From: a virus
Strand: one strand, 5' to 3'
Virus record (IMG/VR): IMGVR_UViG_3300047089_000307
Coordinates: 94,652-158,651 of that record
DNA length: 64,000 nucleotides
Made by a program: the position numbers and the translations under genes. This document shows, in pieces, positions 23,211 to 31,874 of the stretch. Within the stretch, counting starts at the first letter, position 1; each line of letters starts with the position of its first letter. Below the pieces are notes generated by a model, which saw nothing but the letters and a program-made list of their open reading frames with translations, did no database searches and had not been told where the DNA came from.

Positions 23211-24455
23211 CTAGGCTGCCGAGGGCAGATCATCTAGCCGGTCGACTTCAGCCTCTTCGCACATGTAAATTGCTGCCTTATGCCGACCAGCAGTCTCAAC
23301 GATGCCAGCAGCGTTTTTAGCTAGCATCTCTATCCGCTGACGATGCTGGCTAATCGTAGCCGTTCCCCAGGTAACCATCGTGCCGTCCCCGAGCGCGAAC
23401 CGGGTGCTGAGCAGCTCTTCCGTTACCTCGATCCGGGTCTTCCTTGCTACGTCAGCGATGAGCTCATCTGTCCGAAGCTTAACGGGACCTCCAGGGTAAA
23501 ACGTCTGAGCTAGCCACCAGTCGTCGGGCGTCCAGCTCTCAAGCGCTGTTACCCCGTGCTTAGAGCACAAACCGCCTGCGACGCTCGCGCGATGGCAATC
23601 CCTGGGCTTCTGCCCCTTCACCGTTAGCTGCCCGGTGCATTCACGACGACCATGCCTTTCACAGAGCCTGCTCGCCTCTCGGTTAACTTCGTTGCGAGCC
23701 AGCCGATCCCGGCGAGCCTCCTCGGTAAGAACTGCCATGTCCTCCCGCACCTGCTGAAACCACCCGTCAAACCGGCCTGCGCACCAGCGGTGAAAAGCCA
23801 GGCTTCCTGGGAAGGTCGAACCGCTGAAGTAATCAGGAAAATACGTGTGCAACCAGCTGATTTCTGTAGCAGGATCGTCATACAGGCACTGGAAGAATTC
23901 TTCACTGCCCGCCCTCGACTCCCGGTTCTTCTGCTCCCGCTCCGCTTCTTCGCGTTCCCGGTCCCTCACTTCCTGCTCCTGCTGGCCCCGCAAGGCACCG
24001 ATGGCCCTCCTGTAAGAGAGCGGAAAACCGGGGTTATCCTGGTATTGCTCCAGGAACTTTCGTGCTTGCGCGGCCACCTCTGCATTGTCGGAGTTCATGT
24101 CGTCTGTCAGCCGCTGGGAAGCTTCCTGAGCTTGCTGCTCATACTCACGTGCCCGTTCCTGCTCAGCTTCACGTCCTAGCCGCTGTCGCTCTTGCTCAGC
24201 TGCGCGGGCCTCTTGCATCCGCTTGACTGCCAGGCTTACGGCACGCTCCTCAGCTTCCCGGGCCAGTCGGCGGCGATGACTGACCACGAAGGTCGTCAGC
24301 ATGGAGATGGCGAATGCGCGAAGCTGCGGTACCTCCATTTCTGCTGCGATGTTTGCGCTCACCGTCCTCGGCTCCATGCCTGGATGCTCGTCGGCATGCT
24401 CCTCAGCCAGGGCGACATACCTGCGGTAAGCCTCTTCCGTGACCGTCTCCGTCAT
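23211..24455 (-). CDS. Long coiled-coil protein of unknown function
   Basis: 414 residues if started at the ATG nearest downstream of the promoter-like site; two more in-frame ATGs lie 9 and 12 bases upstream. Residues ~70-190 are an Ala/Arg/Glu-rich coiled coil. Residues ~265-310 hold CERHGRRECTG...DCHRASVAGGLCSKHG, two Cys/His groups likely to bind zinc. The gene has clearly lower G+C and different codon use from its neighbours, suggesting more recent acquisition. Confidence 0.75.
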   Translation of the reverse strand: MTETVTEEAYRRYVALAEEHADEHPGMEPRTVSANIAAEMEVPQLRAFAISMLTTFVVSHRRRLAREAEERAVSLAVKRMQEARAAEQERQRLGREAEQERAREYEQQAQEASQRLTDDMNSDNAEVAAQARKFLEQYQDNPGFPLSYRRAIGALRGQQEQEVRDREREEAEREQKNRESRAGSEEFFQCLYDDPATEISWLHTYFPDYFSGSTFPGSLAFHRWCAGRFDGWFQQVREDMAVLTEEARRDRLARNEVNREASRLCERHGRRECTGQLTVKGQKPRDCHRASVAGGLCSKHGVTALESWTPDDWWLAQTFYPGGPVKLRTDELIADVARKTRIEVTEELLSTRFALGDGTMVTWGTATISQHRQRIEMLAKNAAGIVETAGRHKAAIYMCEEAEVDRLDDLPSAA

Positions 24456-24459
24456 AGAC

Positions 24460-24500
24460 CGCATCATACTCTCTGCCGCTCCGGGTCCTGAAGTATCTTA
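24460..24500. promoter_or_regulatory. Divergent promoter-like region
   Basis: CATACT at 24465-24470 (rightward) overlaps TATGAT (leftward), and GTATCTTACGGTATGC follows at 24494-24509. The region separates the divergent coiled-coil and HIT genes. Confidence 0.45.
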
Positions 24501-24515
24501 CGGTATGCTGGCGAG

Positions 24516-25112
24516 ATGCATGGGACTCCTGACAAGTCAGTCAGCCGTCCGCGTCGCCGCTGGGCACCCGGCTCCACGGACGAGGAGCTGATGGCCGACA
24601 TTGAAGCCGCGCGCCGCGAGGATGAGGCTGACGGCGTCCTGGCCACCGCCCCGGAGAGCATTACCAGCAGCCAGGCTGCGCGGGTCGGCCGGCTCTTGCT
24701 CGCCGGGCCGCACCGGGGAGAGCCCGTGACCGAGACCCCCGCGATGCCTGGCAAGAGCCCGGACTGCCCGTTCTGCGACCGCGTCGCCAACGGCGAGTTC
24801 GACTACGAGGACAAGTTCAGCGTGGCGTTCCAGCCGCGCAACCCGGTCACGCCAGGTCATTTCCTTGTCGTCTCCCGCAAGCACGTGCCGAGCGCGCTGG
24901 AGGGCCCGCTGGACGCGAGCAGCGCTACCGGGCTGGCCGCCGAGCTCGCCCGGGACATGGGACTGACCGCGTGCAACATCATCACCTCCGCGGGAGCGGC
25001 GGCCACGCAGACGGTCATGCACCTGCACGTCCACGTCGTCCCGCGCCGCGACGGTGACGGCCTGGCGCTCCCGTGGACCGGCCAGCGCAAGGACGGGGCG
25101 GCGCGCTCGTGA
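24516..25112 (+). CDS. HIT-family nucleotide hydrolase/transferase
   Basis: 198 residues. Residues ~83-195 form a HIT domain: CPFCDR at its start, VTPGHFLVVSRKHV in the middle and the histidine triad MHLHVHVVPR (about residue 168). The first ~75 residues are an unusual hydrophilic extension. HIT enzymes hydrolyse nucleoside phosphoramidates or dinucleoside polyphosphates; a phage copy may act on a host nucleotide signal or on adenylylated ends. A further gene overlaps its stop (GTGA). Confidence 0.85.
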   Translation: MHGTPDKSVSRPRRRWAPGSTDEELMADIEAARREDEADGVLATAPESITSSQAARVGRLLLAGPHRGEPVTETPAMPGKSPDCPFCDRVANGEFDYEDKFSVAFQPRNPVTPGHFLVVSRKHVPSALEGPLDASSATGLAAELARDMGLTACNIITSAGAAATQTVMHLHVHVVPRRDGDGLALPWTGQRKDGAARS

Positions 25113-25330
25113 CCGAGGCCCGTGATGCCGTCCACAACGTCCAGTTGCCGGACGGCTCGCAGACGCTGCCGGGCGCTGCGCTGCTGGCGGGCGGCGCCGC
25201 CACCGTGCCACGACTCGTCCGCGCCCGGTTGTGGTACCTGGCGGGAGAGCGTACAAGTCGAGTCCGCACCGCAGCGGGAGGGTGGTTCGCGGCCGCACCC
25301 GGCGCGAAATGCCGGCCGGGAGTGGATGCG
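25109..25330 (+). pseudogene. Truncated gene adjoining the prolyl-tRNA synthetase
   Basis: A GTG overlapping the HIT stop starts a frame with normal composition for about 65-75 codons; it then has no stop and runs on through the antisense of the synthetase to 25969. Another frame here ends GREWMRQ-stop at 25335. I infer that its true end was lost when the synthetase region was acquired. Confidence 0.45.
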
Positions 25331-26737
25331 TCAGTAGGACCGACCGAGAATGGCGATTATTCCCGGCTCGTCGTCGGCGTCCGGCAGGCCGCCGTCCGGA
25401 CGGAACAGGCACCGTACGGAGACCCCGGAAGCGTTCGCCTTCGCTTCGCCGTCAAGTCCGACGCGGTCCCAGGGCACCCGCGCCCAACCAGACGCCGACG
25501 CCTCGATGGCCTCGTCCACCGTGGACACGTCGACGGTCTTCGCCTCGCGGTAGGCCAACGCCTCGTCGTACAGCGACTGCTGATCTTTCTCCAATGCGGC
25601 GACCACCGTCGACATCACATCGTCGAATACGACGGGCTCCTTCGTGCCACTGACTCGCCGCACCACCGTCACCCGGCCTTCGGCGATATCGCGGGGACCG
25701 ACCTCCACCCGAATCGGATAGCCCTTCAACTCGGCATCAATCGCCCGGCGCCCGTATGGCGTGTCGACCCGGTCGTCCAAGCTGACCCGGACGCCCGCAT
25801 CACGCAGTGCGTCCCGCAGCTTGTGCGCGGTGGCGACGACGCCTTCACCGGCCGTCACGGCCACCACGAGCGCTTGGATCGGGGCGAGGCGGGGTGGCAC
25901 CCGCAGACCGTTGTCGTCGCCGTGGCACATGATCATGCCGCCGACCATCCGCGTCGAGCTGCCCCATGACGTCGTGTTGCAGAACTCCTGCCCGCCGGAC
26001 GCGCTGGTGAACTTGATGTTGAAGGCGCGCGCGAAGTTCTCGGTGAACTCGTGCACGGTACCCATCTGCAGCGCCTTCCCGTCGCGCATCATGCCCTCGA
26101 ACGTGTAGGTGCAGGTCGCCCCGGCGAAGCGTTCCTTCACCGTCTTCCGGCCGAGAACGACTGGCATCGCGAGTACGTTGACCATGTAGTCCCGGTACAC
26201 CTCGTGCAGGATCCGGCGCGCGAACGCCCGGGAGTCGGCGAAGTCCACATGGGCGGTGTGGCCCTCTTGCCAGAGGAACTCAGACGTTCTCAGGAAGATC
26301 CGCGGCCGCATCTCCCAACGCACCACGTTCGCCCACTGGTTGAGTAGCAGCGGCAGGTCGCGATAGCTCGAAATCCACTTGGCCATCATTTCGCCGAACA
26401 TCGTTTCGCTCGTGGGGCGCACGACCACGGGTTCGGGCAGTTCCTTGCCGCCGGCGTGTGTCACGAGGGTGAGCTCCGGGCTGAAGCCCTCCACGTGTTC
26501 CGCCTCGCGTGCGAAGTAGTTCTCCGGAACAAACAGCGGGAAGTACACGTTTTGTGCTCCGGTCGCCTTGATCCGCGCCTCGACCTCGGCCACCATCCGC
26601 TCCCAGATCGCATAGCCGGCCGGGCGTACCACCATGGTCCCGCGCACCGGCCCGTTGTCGGCCAGTTCGGCCTTCGCGATCACATCCTGGTACCAGCGGG
26701 GAAAGTCTTCGCCTTGAGGAGTAAGTACTTGCGCCAT
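25331..26737 (-). CDS. proS: Prolyl-tRNA synthetase
   Basis: 468 residues from ATG, the length of the short (archaeal/type 3) ProRS lacking the bacterial editing insertion. Class II motifs are clear: motif 1 region GPVRGTMVVRPAGYAIWE (residues ~30-47), motif 2 around RWEMRPRIFLRTSEFLWQEG (~133-152), the proline pocket TFEGMMRDGKALQMGTVHEF, and motif 3 in the GGMIMCHGDDNGLRVPP region (near 265-280), followed by the anticodon-binding domain. It charges tRNA-Pro. G+C and codon use are lower than in the flanks, and it lies against the gene string. Such extra synthetases can replace a host enzyme or confer drug insensitivity; here that is only inference. Confidence 0.95.
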   Translation of the reverse strand: MAQVLTPQGEDFPRWYQDVIAKAELADNGPVRGTMVVRPAGYAIWERMVAEVEARIKATGAQNVYFPLFVPENYFAREAEHVEGFSPELTLVTHAGGKELPEPVVVRPTSETMFGEMMAKWISSYRDLPLLLNQWANVVRWEMRPRIFLRTSEFLWQEGHTAHVDFADSRAFARRILHEVYRDYMVNVLAMPVVLGRKTVKERFAGATCTYTFEGMMRDGKALQMGTVHEFTENFARAFNIKFTSASGGQEFCNTTSWGSSTRMVGGMIMCHGDDNGLRVPPRLAPIQALVVAVTAGEGVVATAHKLRDALRDAGVRVSLDDRVDTPYGRRAIDAELKGYPIRVEVGPRDIAEGRVTVVRRVSGTKEPVVFDDVMSTVVAALEKDQQSLYDEALAYREAKTVDVSTVDEAIEASASGWARVPWDRVGLDGEAKANASGVSVRCLFRPDGGLPDADDEPGIIAILGRSY

Positions 26738-26909
26738 GACCGCAAAGCGTACCCTGCTCAACTTCTTGTTAAAGACTTTTACAGACAGTAATACTGATTG
26801 CCTGGTCATGAGCACACGCCTGGCGTCGACAACCACGACCCCAACAGACCTGCGGGAACCTTGCGATTCTCCTTGCACCGCCTCGTGCACGCGGAGTACG
26901 TTCGGGGCC
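26738..26909. other. AT-richer intergenic segment between divergent genes
   Basis: 172 bases between the synthetase start and the plus-strand gene at 26910, with a clearly lower-GC stretch at about 26750-26810. Probably the synthetase promoter and leader and the right boundary of the acquired segment. I looked for a T-box-like leader and did not see one. Confidence 0.4.
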
Positions 26910-27098
26910 ATGTCGCTCCTCGCGCCCCCGCTCGTCTCCCTGGCCCGGAAGAAGGCCGCCTACACCAGGCATTACGGCAGCGAGGACGAGCGCGCCCTGG
27001 CCGCGGCCTCGCAGCTGCGCGTGGCCCGCCTGCTGGCCGAGATCGACAGCCTTACCCAGGACGAGCGCACGCAGCTGCTCGCCGCGCTGACCGCGTAA
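26910..27098 (+). CDS. Conserved small actinophage protein
   Basis: 62 residues. RKKAAYTRHYG-x-DDPR-like at residues 13-26, then a helix RVARLLAEIDSL and QDERTQLLAALTA, matches a short helical family common in actinobacterial phages and prophages. Function unknown. Confidence 0.7.
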   Translation: MSLLAPPLVSLARKKAAYTRHYGSEDERALAAASQLRVARLLAEIDSLTQDERTQLLAALTA

Positions 27099-27169
27099 CA
27101 TCACCAGCGCGCAGCCGCTCACGCGCGGGCGCGAGACACCCCGCACCCTGCCAGGGGAGGACCACGCCG

Positions 27170-27187
27170 TGAGCGGAGCCACCACAT
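27170..27187 (+). CDS. Possible 5-codon coupling ORF before the replicase
   Basis: GTG-AGC-GGA-GCC-ACC-ACA-TGA follows a GGGGAGG ribosome site, and its stop overlaps the ATG of the replicase. It may couple or attenuate replicase translation, or be chance. Confidence 0.25.
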
Positions 27188-30100
27188 GAGCGCGACGGGC
27201 GGGGCAGGAGTGTTCTCCGGTGCCGCCGCGGACTACGTCCTGGCCGGCTGGCCGTGCGTGATCCCGGTCCCGCCGGACGCCAAGTTCCCCCCGCCGGCGG
27301 GATTCACCGGGGCCACCGGGACGGACACCACCACCGAGGACATCGTGGGCTGGGCCGGCAACGGGATGTCCGGGTTCTCCGTCGCGCTGCGGATGCCGGA
27401 CGGCGTCATCGGCATCGACGTGGACGACTACGTGAAGAACGGCACCGTCAAGGCCGGCGCCGCCACGCTGGCGCAGCTTGAGGCGGAGCTGGGCGCGCTG
27501 CCGCCGACCTGGTCCTCGACCGCGCGGGGCACGCCGGCCGGGCCCGGGCTGTCCCGCATCATGTTCTTCCGGGTGCCCGCCGGCCGCTACGCCACCCGGT
27601 GCGGCGCCGACATCGACGTCATCCAGCGCCATCACCGCTACGCCGTGGTCGCGCCGTCCCCGCACGCCGGCGCCGGCGCCCGCTACCGCTGGTACCGCCC
27701 GGACGGCACGCCCGCCATGGACGGGGAGGTACCGCGGCCGGGCGACTTCCCGCTGCTGCCGGACTCCTGGGCCAAGCGGCTGGCGGAAGGCGCCACCACT
27801 GCCGGGCCGCCGCCCGCTGACCCCGCCAGCGGGCGGGCGCTGCTGGACTGGCTGCTCGCAGACCAGCGGATGCCGTGCGCGGAAGCCGACGAGGCGGGGC
27901 GCGCGGCGGCGGCCGAGCTGGCAGGAGCCCCGGCCGGCTCGCGGCACGACGCGATGACCGGGCACGTCTACCACGTCATCGCCCTCGGCGCGGAGGGCCA
28001 CGCGGGGGCCGGGTCGGTGCTGGGCTGGCTGGAGCAGCGCTGGGAGGAGCTGACCGGGGCGGAGAACCGCGGCGGGGAGTTCGACCGGATGCTGTTCACC
28101 GCCGCGCGCAAGGCGGCGGGCCGGGCGATCCCCGACCCGTACGCCGACCCGTGCATGGACGCCCGGCCGCTGGGCTGGGACGCGCTGGCCGCCCCGCTGG
28201 ACGACGACGCCAGCGCCGACGACGCGCTGGAGGCGCCGGCCCAGTGGTCACCGAGGCACGCCTGGGGCGCGCACCTGTTCGCCACCTCCGCCCAGCTGGA
28301 CTCGGTGCTGGCCCGCGACATCCTCATGCGCACCTACCCCGGGCTGCGCTACGCCGCCGACGCCGGGACCTGGCTGCTGCGCGGCCCGCTGCGCTGGGAG
28401 GCCCGGCCGGGCGAGCAGGCCCGCTGGGCGGTGGAGGAGATGTTCTGGCTGCTGCCGCGCGGTGACTCAGGAGCCCCGGAGGGCACCGAGCCGCACGAGC
28501 AGGCCAAGCGGCGCGCCCGGTTCGGCACCAACGCCGGGGCCGGCGCCATCGCGGCCAAGATGACGGCCCAGGTGATGGGCGGGCACCACCCGTGCTCGCT
28601 GGACATGGCCGGCCTGGACCATGACGCCGAGATCCTGTGGGCCGGCGGCTACCCCTACGACCTGCGGGCCTGCGGGAGCGGCCCGGTGCAGGCCGCGCTG
28701 AGCCTGGAGACCGTGCACATGCACAGCGCCGGGTGCGCGCCGCGGCGGGGGGCGACGCCGCTGTGGGATGCCTTCCTGGCAGCCGTCTGGCCAGATCCGG
28801 AGGTGCGCGCGTGGGCCGTCCGGGTGCTGGCGGTCACGCTGACCGGGTACAGCGACAAGGCGCTGCCGATCCTGCTCGGGCCGACCAACCGGGGCAAGAC
28901 GCAGGTGATCGCGCTGCTGATGTCGGTGCTGGGCAGTTACGCGCACGCGGCCGACCCGCGGCTGCTGGCCCCGGCCGACCGCAGCCACGCCTCCATCGTG
29001 CACGCGCTGAAGGGGCGCCGCTGCTCGTTCATCGATGAGGCGCCCCGGTCCGGGCAGCAGGCCCAGGAGCGGCTCAAGCAGCTGACCGGCGGCGGGGAGC
29101 TGACCGGCAACCGGATGGCCGAGAACCCGATCACCTTCAAGCCCACGCACACGCTCATCCTGACGGCCAACCCCGGGTCGGAGCCGAAGCTCACGGACGG
29201 GGCCGTGCGCAGCCGGGTGCGGCTCATCCCGTGCGAGGGCGACCCCGAGGCGGTGCGCGCGGCCCGCGCGGCGATCGGCCCGCTGGCCGGCCCGGCCTGG
29301 CGCGCGGAGGCGCCGGCGGTGCTGGCGATGATGATGGCGCAGGCCGCCGCGTGGCTGGCGGACCCGGAGTCGGCCTCCACCGAGCGGGCGCCGCTGTGCG
29401 TGCGCGCGGCGGCGGACACCGCGGCAGCCGCGCAGGACCTGGCGTACGCGTGGCTGACCGAGGAGTGCGAGCACTGGGAGGCGGGCACGAAGGCGGGCCA
29501 GCTGTACCAGGAGTTCGTCGCCTGGTGCCGCCGGGTCAACGTCGCCCCGCATGACATCCCCAAGATGACGGCGTGGGGACTGCGCCTCAATGACCTGGGG
29601 TACCTGCCGCAGAAGCGCCGCGACGCCAATTACCGGCAGCTGCGCGTCCGCCTGGGCGGCTACGACGGCGGCCTCGCACCCTCCACGGTGCCCACGGCAG
29701 CACCCTCCGCGGTGCCCGCGGCAGCGCCCGTACCCTCCACACTGCCCTCCGCGGGACTCGCTGCGCCCGTACCCTCCACGGTGCCCACGGCCGGGAATCC
29801 GGCTGCAACTCCCGCGGTGCCCGCTGCACCCCCCGCGACGGTGGAGGGTACGGCTCCTGTGGAGGGTCTGGTGGAGGGTACGTGGAGGGTTGACGGCAAA
29901 CCCTCCACACTGCAAAACCCCAGGTCAAACCCTCCACAACTATCCACTGTGGAGGGTGTGGATACCCTATCGCCTGTTATACGCACGCACACACGCACAC
30001 ACACACACACACACGTAAGTGAATACCATCCAACCCTCCACACTCTCCACAACCCTCCCCCACCTGCGGAAACGCATTTTGAACCCTCCACAGACCCTCC

Positions 30101-31874
30101 GCAACCCTCCACGCCCCCCGCAGACCCTCCGCAGCTACCCTCCACGGCCACCGGGACCGTCGCCTTCGACCTGGAGGGCGGCAGCGCCGACGAGCTGTTC
30201 ACCTACCGGCCGCACGACGAGCGCGGGTACGTCCGGCTGGCCGGCAGCCTGACCGCGGGCGGGGCGCCGGTCATCACGGGCGCGCCCGCGCTGCTGGAGC
30301 GGCTGGCCGCGGCGGGCGAGATCACCGGGCACAACATCCTCGGCTTCGACCTGCCCGCGCTGGCCTGGCACTGCGGCGCGGACTTCGAGGCGCTGGCGGC
30401 GAAGGCGAAGGACACCGAGCTGATCGCCCGGCAGGCGTGGCCGCCGCGGTCGCGGGAGGGCGGGCACTCCGCGGACGGCTACGGCCTGGACGCGGTGGCG
30501 CAGCGCCTGGGCATCCCGGGCAAGACTGATGACCTGGCCCGGCTCAAGCGCAGGCACGGCGGCTACGACAAGATCCCGCTGGACGACCCGGAGTACCTGT
30601 CGTACCTGGAGGGCGACCTGGCGGCCACGGCGGCGGTGTCCGCGATGCTGGGCAACGACGCCTACACCGTGCGCGAGCACAAGCTGGCCACGCTGGCGGG
30701 CCGGATGACGCTCAACGGCTTCCTGGTCGACGTCCCCCTGCTGGAGCAGCGGATAGCGCAGGGCCAGGAGCGCAAGGCCGCGGCGCTGGGGCTGCTGCAT
30801 GACGGCTGGGGCCTGCCGCTGACGAGAACACTGGCCCGGGGCCGCGGCAAGGCCCGGCATGAGGTGACGGAGGAGCTCGACTCCCCCCTGAGCGCGGAAT
30901 CCGGCAGGGAGTGGCTGGCGGGCGTGCTGGAGGGCTACGGGGTGACGGTGCCGCGGACGCCGAAGCAGGGCAAGCCGGCGGTGGGCGACGAGCAGCTGAG
31001 GGCCATCGCCGCTGACCCGGCCTGCCCGCAGCCGCTGCGGCAGCTGATCGCGTGCGTGAAGATCGTGGTGGGCACGCGGACGGTGTACCAGACGGCCGCG
31101 GACTGCCTGGCCCCGGACGGGCGCGTGCACCCGGGCAACAGCTTCCGGCAGGCGTCCGGGCGCTGGTCGGTGACCAACCCGGGGCTGACCGTCTTCGGCA
31201 AGCACGGCGGGCGGCATGCCGAGCGCGACATCTTCGTCCCCGACCCCGGCCACGTGCTGCTGTGCTTCGACCTCAAGCAGGTGGACATGCGGGCGATGGC
31301 CGGGCACTGCGGCGACCCCGCCTACATGGCGCTGTTCGCCCCGGGCCGGGACGCGCACGCGGAGATCGCCGCGCAGGTGGGCATCAAGCGCCAGGACGCC
31401 AAGGCGATCGGGCACGGCTGGAACTACGGGCTGGGCGCGAACCGGATGATCCGCAACGGCCTCGATGAGGCGCTGGTGCGCAAGTTCATCGCCGGGATGA
31501 CCGAGCGGTTCCCGGTGCTGATCGCCTGGCGCGAGGAGATCCGCGCGGCGGGCAAGGCCGGCGACGTGCTGGACAACGGCTTCGGCCGCCGGATGGCGTG
31601 CGACCCGGAGCGCGCCTACACCGTGGCCCCGGCGCTGATGGGCCAGGGCGGGGCGCGGGACATCATGGGCGAGTGCCTGCTGCGGCTGGACCGCTCGCTG
31701 TGGCCGCTGCTACGGGTGATGGTCCACGATGAGATAGTCTGCTCGGTTCCTAAAGAGGATGCTGTTGACGTAGCGCGGCAAGTTACCAGGGCGATGACAT
31801 GGACCTGGCGGAATGTCCCTATACTTTGTGATCTCAGTGGCGGAAGCAGCTGGGGAGAGGCGTCTGCAAAGTGA
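27186..31874 (+). CDS. Four-domain replicase: PrimPol, SF3 helicase, 3'-5' exonuclease, family A DNA polymerase
   Basis: 1562 residues. Residues ~10-200: bifunctional primase-polymerase domain, with GIDVDDY as the catalytic DxD and QRHHRYAVVAPSPHAG as the His motif. Residues ~520-690: SF3/D5-type helicase with Walker A GPTNRGKTQ (~563), Walker B-like RRCSFIDEA (~614) and a motif C/sensor region LILTANPGSEPK. Residues ~830-990: Pro/Ser/Thr/Val linker and a His/Thr run. Residues ~992-1160: DnaQ-like exonuclease with FDLEGG (DxE), HNILGFDLPAL and YLEGD. Residues ~1160-1562: PolA fingers/palm with CFDLKQVDMRAMAGH (motif A), RQDAKAIGHGWNYGLG (motif B) and VHDEIV (motif C). One chain could prime, unwind, copy and proofread DNA. 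I see no frameshift; the domains are in one frame. Confidence 0.93.
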   Translation: MSATGGAGVFSGAAADYVLAGWPCVIPVPPDAKFPPPAGFTGATGTDTTTEDIVGWAGNGMSGFSVALRMPDGVIGIDVDDYVKNGTVKAGAATLAQLEAELGALPPTWSSTARGTPAGPGLSRIMFFRVPAGRYATRCGADIDVIQRHHRYAVVAPSPHAGAGARYRWYRPDGTPAMDGEVPRPGDFPLLPDSWAKRLAEGATTAGPPPADPASGRALLDWLLADQRMPCAEADEAGRAAAAELAGAPAGSRHDAMTGHVYHVIALGAEGHAGAGSVLGWLEQRWEELTGAENRGGEFDRMLFTAARKAAGRAIPDPYADPCMDARPLGWDALAAPLDDDASADDALEAPAQWSPRHAWGAHLFATSAQLDSVLARDILMRTYPGLRYAADAGTWLLRGPLRWEARPGEQARWAVEEMFWLLPRGDSGAPEGTEPHEQAKRRARFGTNAGAGAIAAKMTAQVMGGHHPCSLDMAGLDHDAEILWAGGYPYDLRACGSGPVQAALSLETVHMHSAGCAPRRGATPLWDAFLAAVWPDPEVRAWAVRVLAVTLTGYSDKALPILLGPTNRGKTQVIALLMSVLGSYAHAADPRLLAPADRSHASIVHALKGRRCSFIDEAPRSGQQAQERLKQLTGGGELTGNRMAENPITFKPTHTLILTANPGSEPKLTDGAVRSRVRLIPCEGDPEAVRAARAAIGPLAGPAWRAEAPAVLAMMMAQAAAWLADPESASTERAPLCVRAAADTAAAAQDLAYAWLTEECEHWEAGTKAGQLYQEFVAWCRRVNVAPHDIPKMTAWGLRLNDLGYLPQKRRDANYRQLRVRLGGYDGGLAPSTVPTAAPSAVPAAAPVPSTLPSAGLAAPVPSTVPTAGNPAATPAVPAAPPATVEGTAPVEGLVEGTWRVDGKPSTLQNPRSNPPQLSTVEGVDTLSPVIRTHTRTHTHTHVSEYHPTLHTLHNPPPPAETHFEPSTDPPQPSTPPADPPQLPSTATGTVAFDLEGGSADELFTYRPHDERGYVRLAGSLTAGGAPVITGAPALLERLAAAGEITGHNILGFDLPALAWHCGADFEALAAKAKDTELIARQAWPPRSREGGHSADGYGLDAVAQRLGIPGKTDDLARLKRRHGGYDKIPLDDPEYLSYLEGDLAATAAVSAMLGNDAYTVREHKLATLAGRMTLNGFLVDVPLLEQRIAQGQERKAAALGLLHDGWGLPLTRTLARGRGKARHEVTEELDSPLSAESGREWLAGVLEGYGVTVPRTPKQGKPAVGDEQLRAIAADPACPQPLRQLIACVKIVVGTRTVYQTAADCLAPDGRVHPGNSFRQASGRWSVTNPGLTVFGKHGGRHAERDIFVPDPGHVLLCFDLKQVDMRAMAGHCGDPAYMALFAPGRDAHAEIAAQVGIKRQDAKAIGHGWNYGLGANRMIRNGLDEALVRKFIAGMTERFPVLIAWREEIRAAGKAGDVLDNGFGRRMACDPERAYTVAPALMGQGGARDIMGECLLRLDRSLWPLLRVMVHDEIVCSVPKEDAVDVARQVTRAMTWTWRNVPILCDLSGGSSWGEASAK
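29683..30145. repeat. CCCTCCAC iteron-like repeats inside the replicase linker
   Basis: At least ten copies of CCCTCCAC or CCCTCCGC and five of the inverse GTGGAGGG lie in this stretch, including a face-to-face pair with ACTATCCACTGTGGAGGG around 29938-29956. They encode only a low-complexity linker, so selection at the DNA level is likely. Possible replication origin or initiator binding sites. Confidence 0.6.
29981..30014 (+). repeat. CA dinucleotide repeat within the replicase frame
   Basis: Alternating AC/GCAC over about 33 bases, encoding a Thr/His run between the helicase and exonuclease-polymerase halves. Slippage by one unit would shift the frame and detach the polymerase. Confidence 0.75.

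Noticed and set aside
26738-26909. T-box or other riboswitch before the prolyl-tRNA synthetase
   Set aside because: No T-box sequence (TGGNACCGCG-like) or terminator/antiterminator pair visible.
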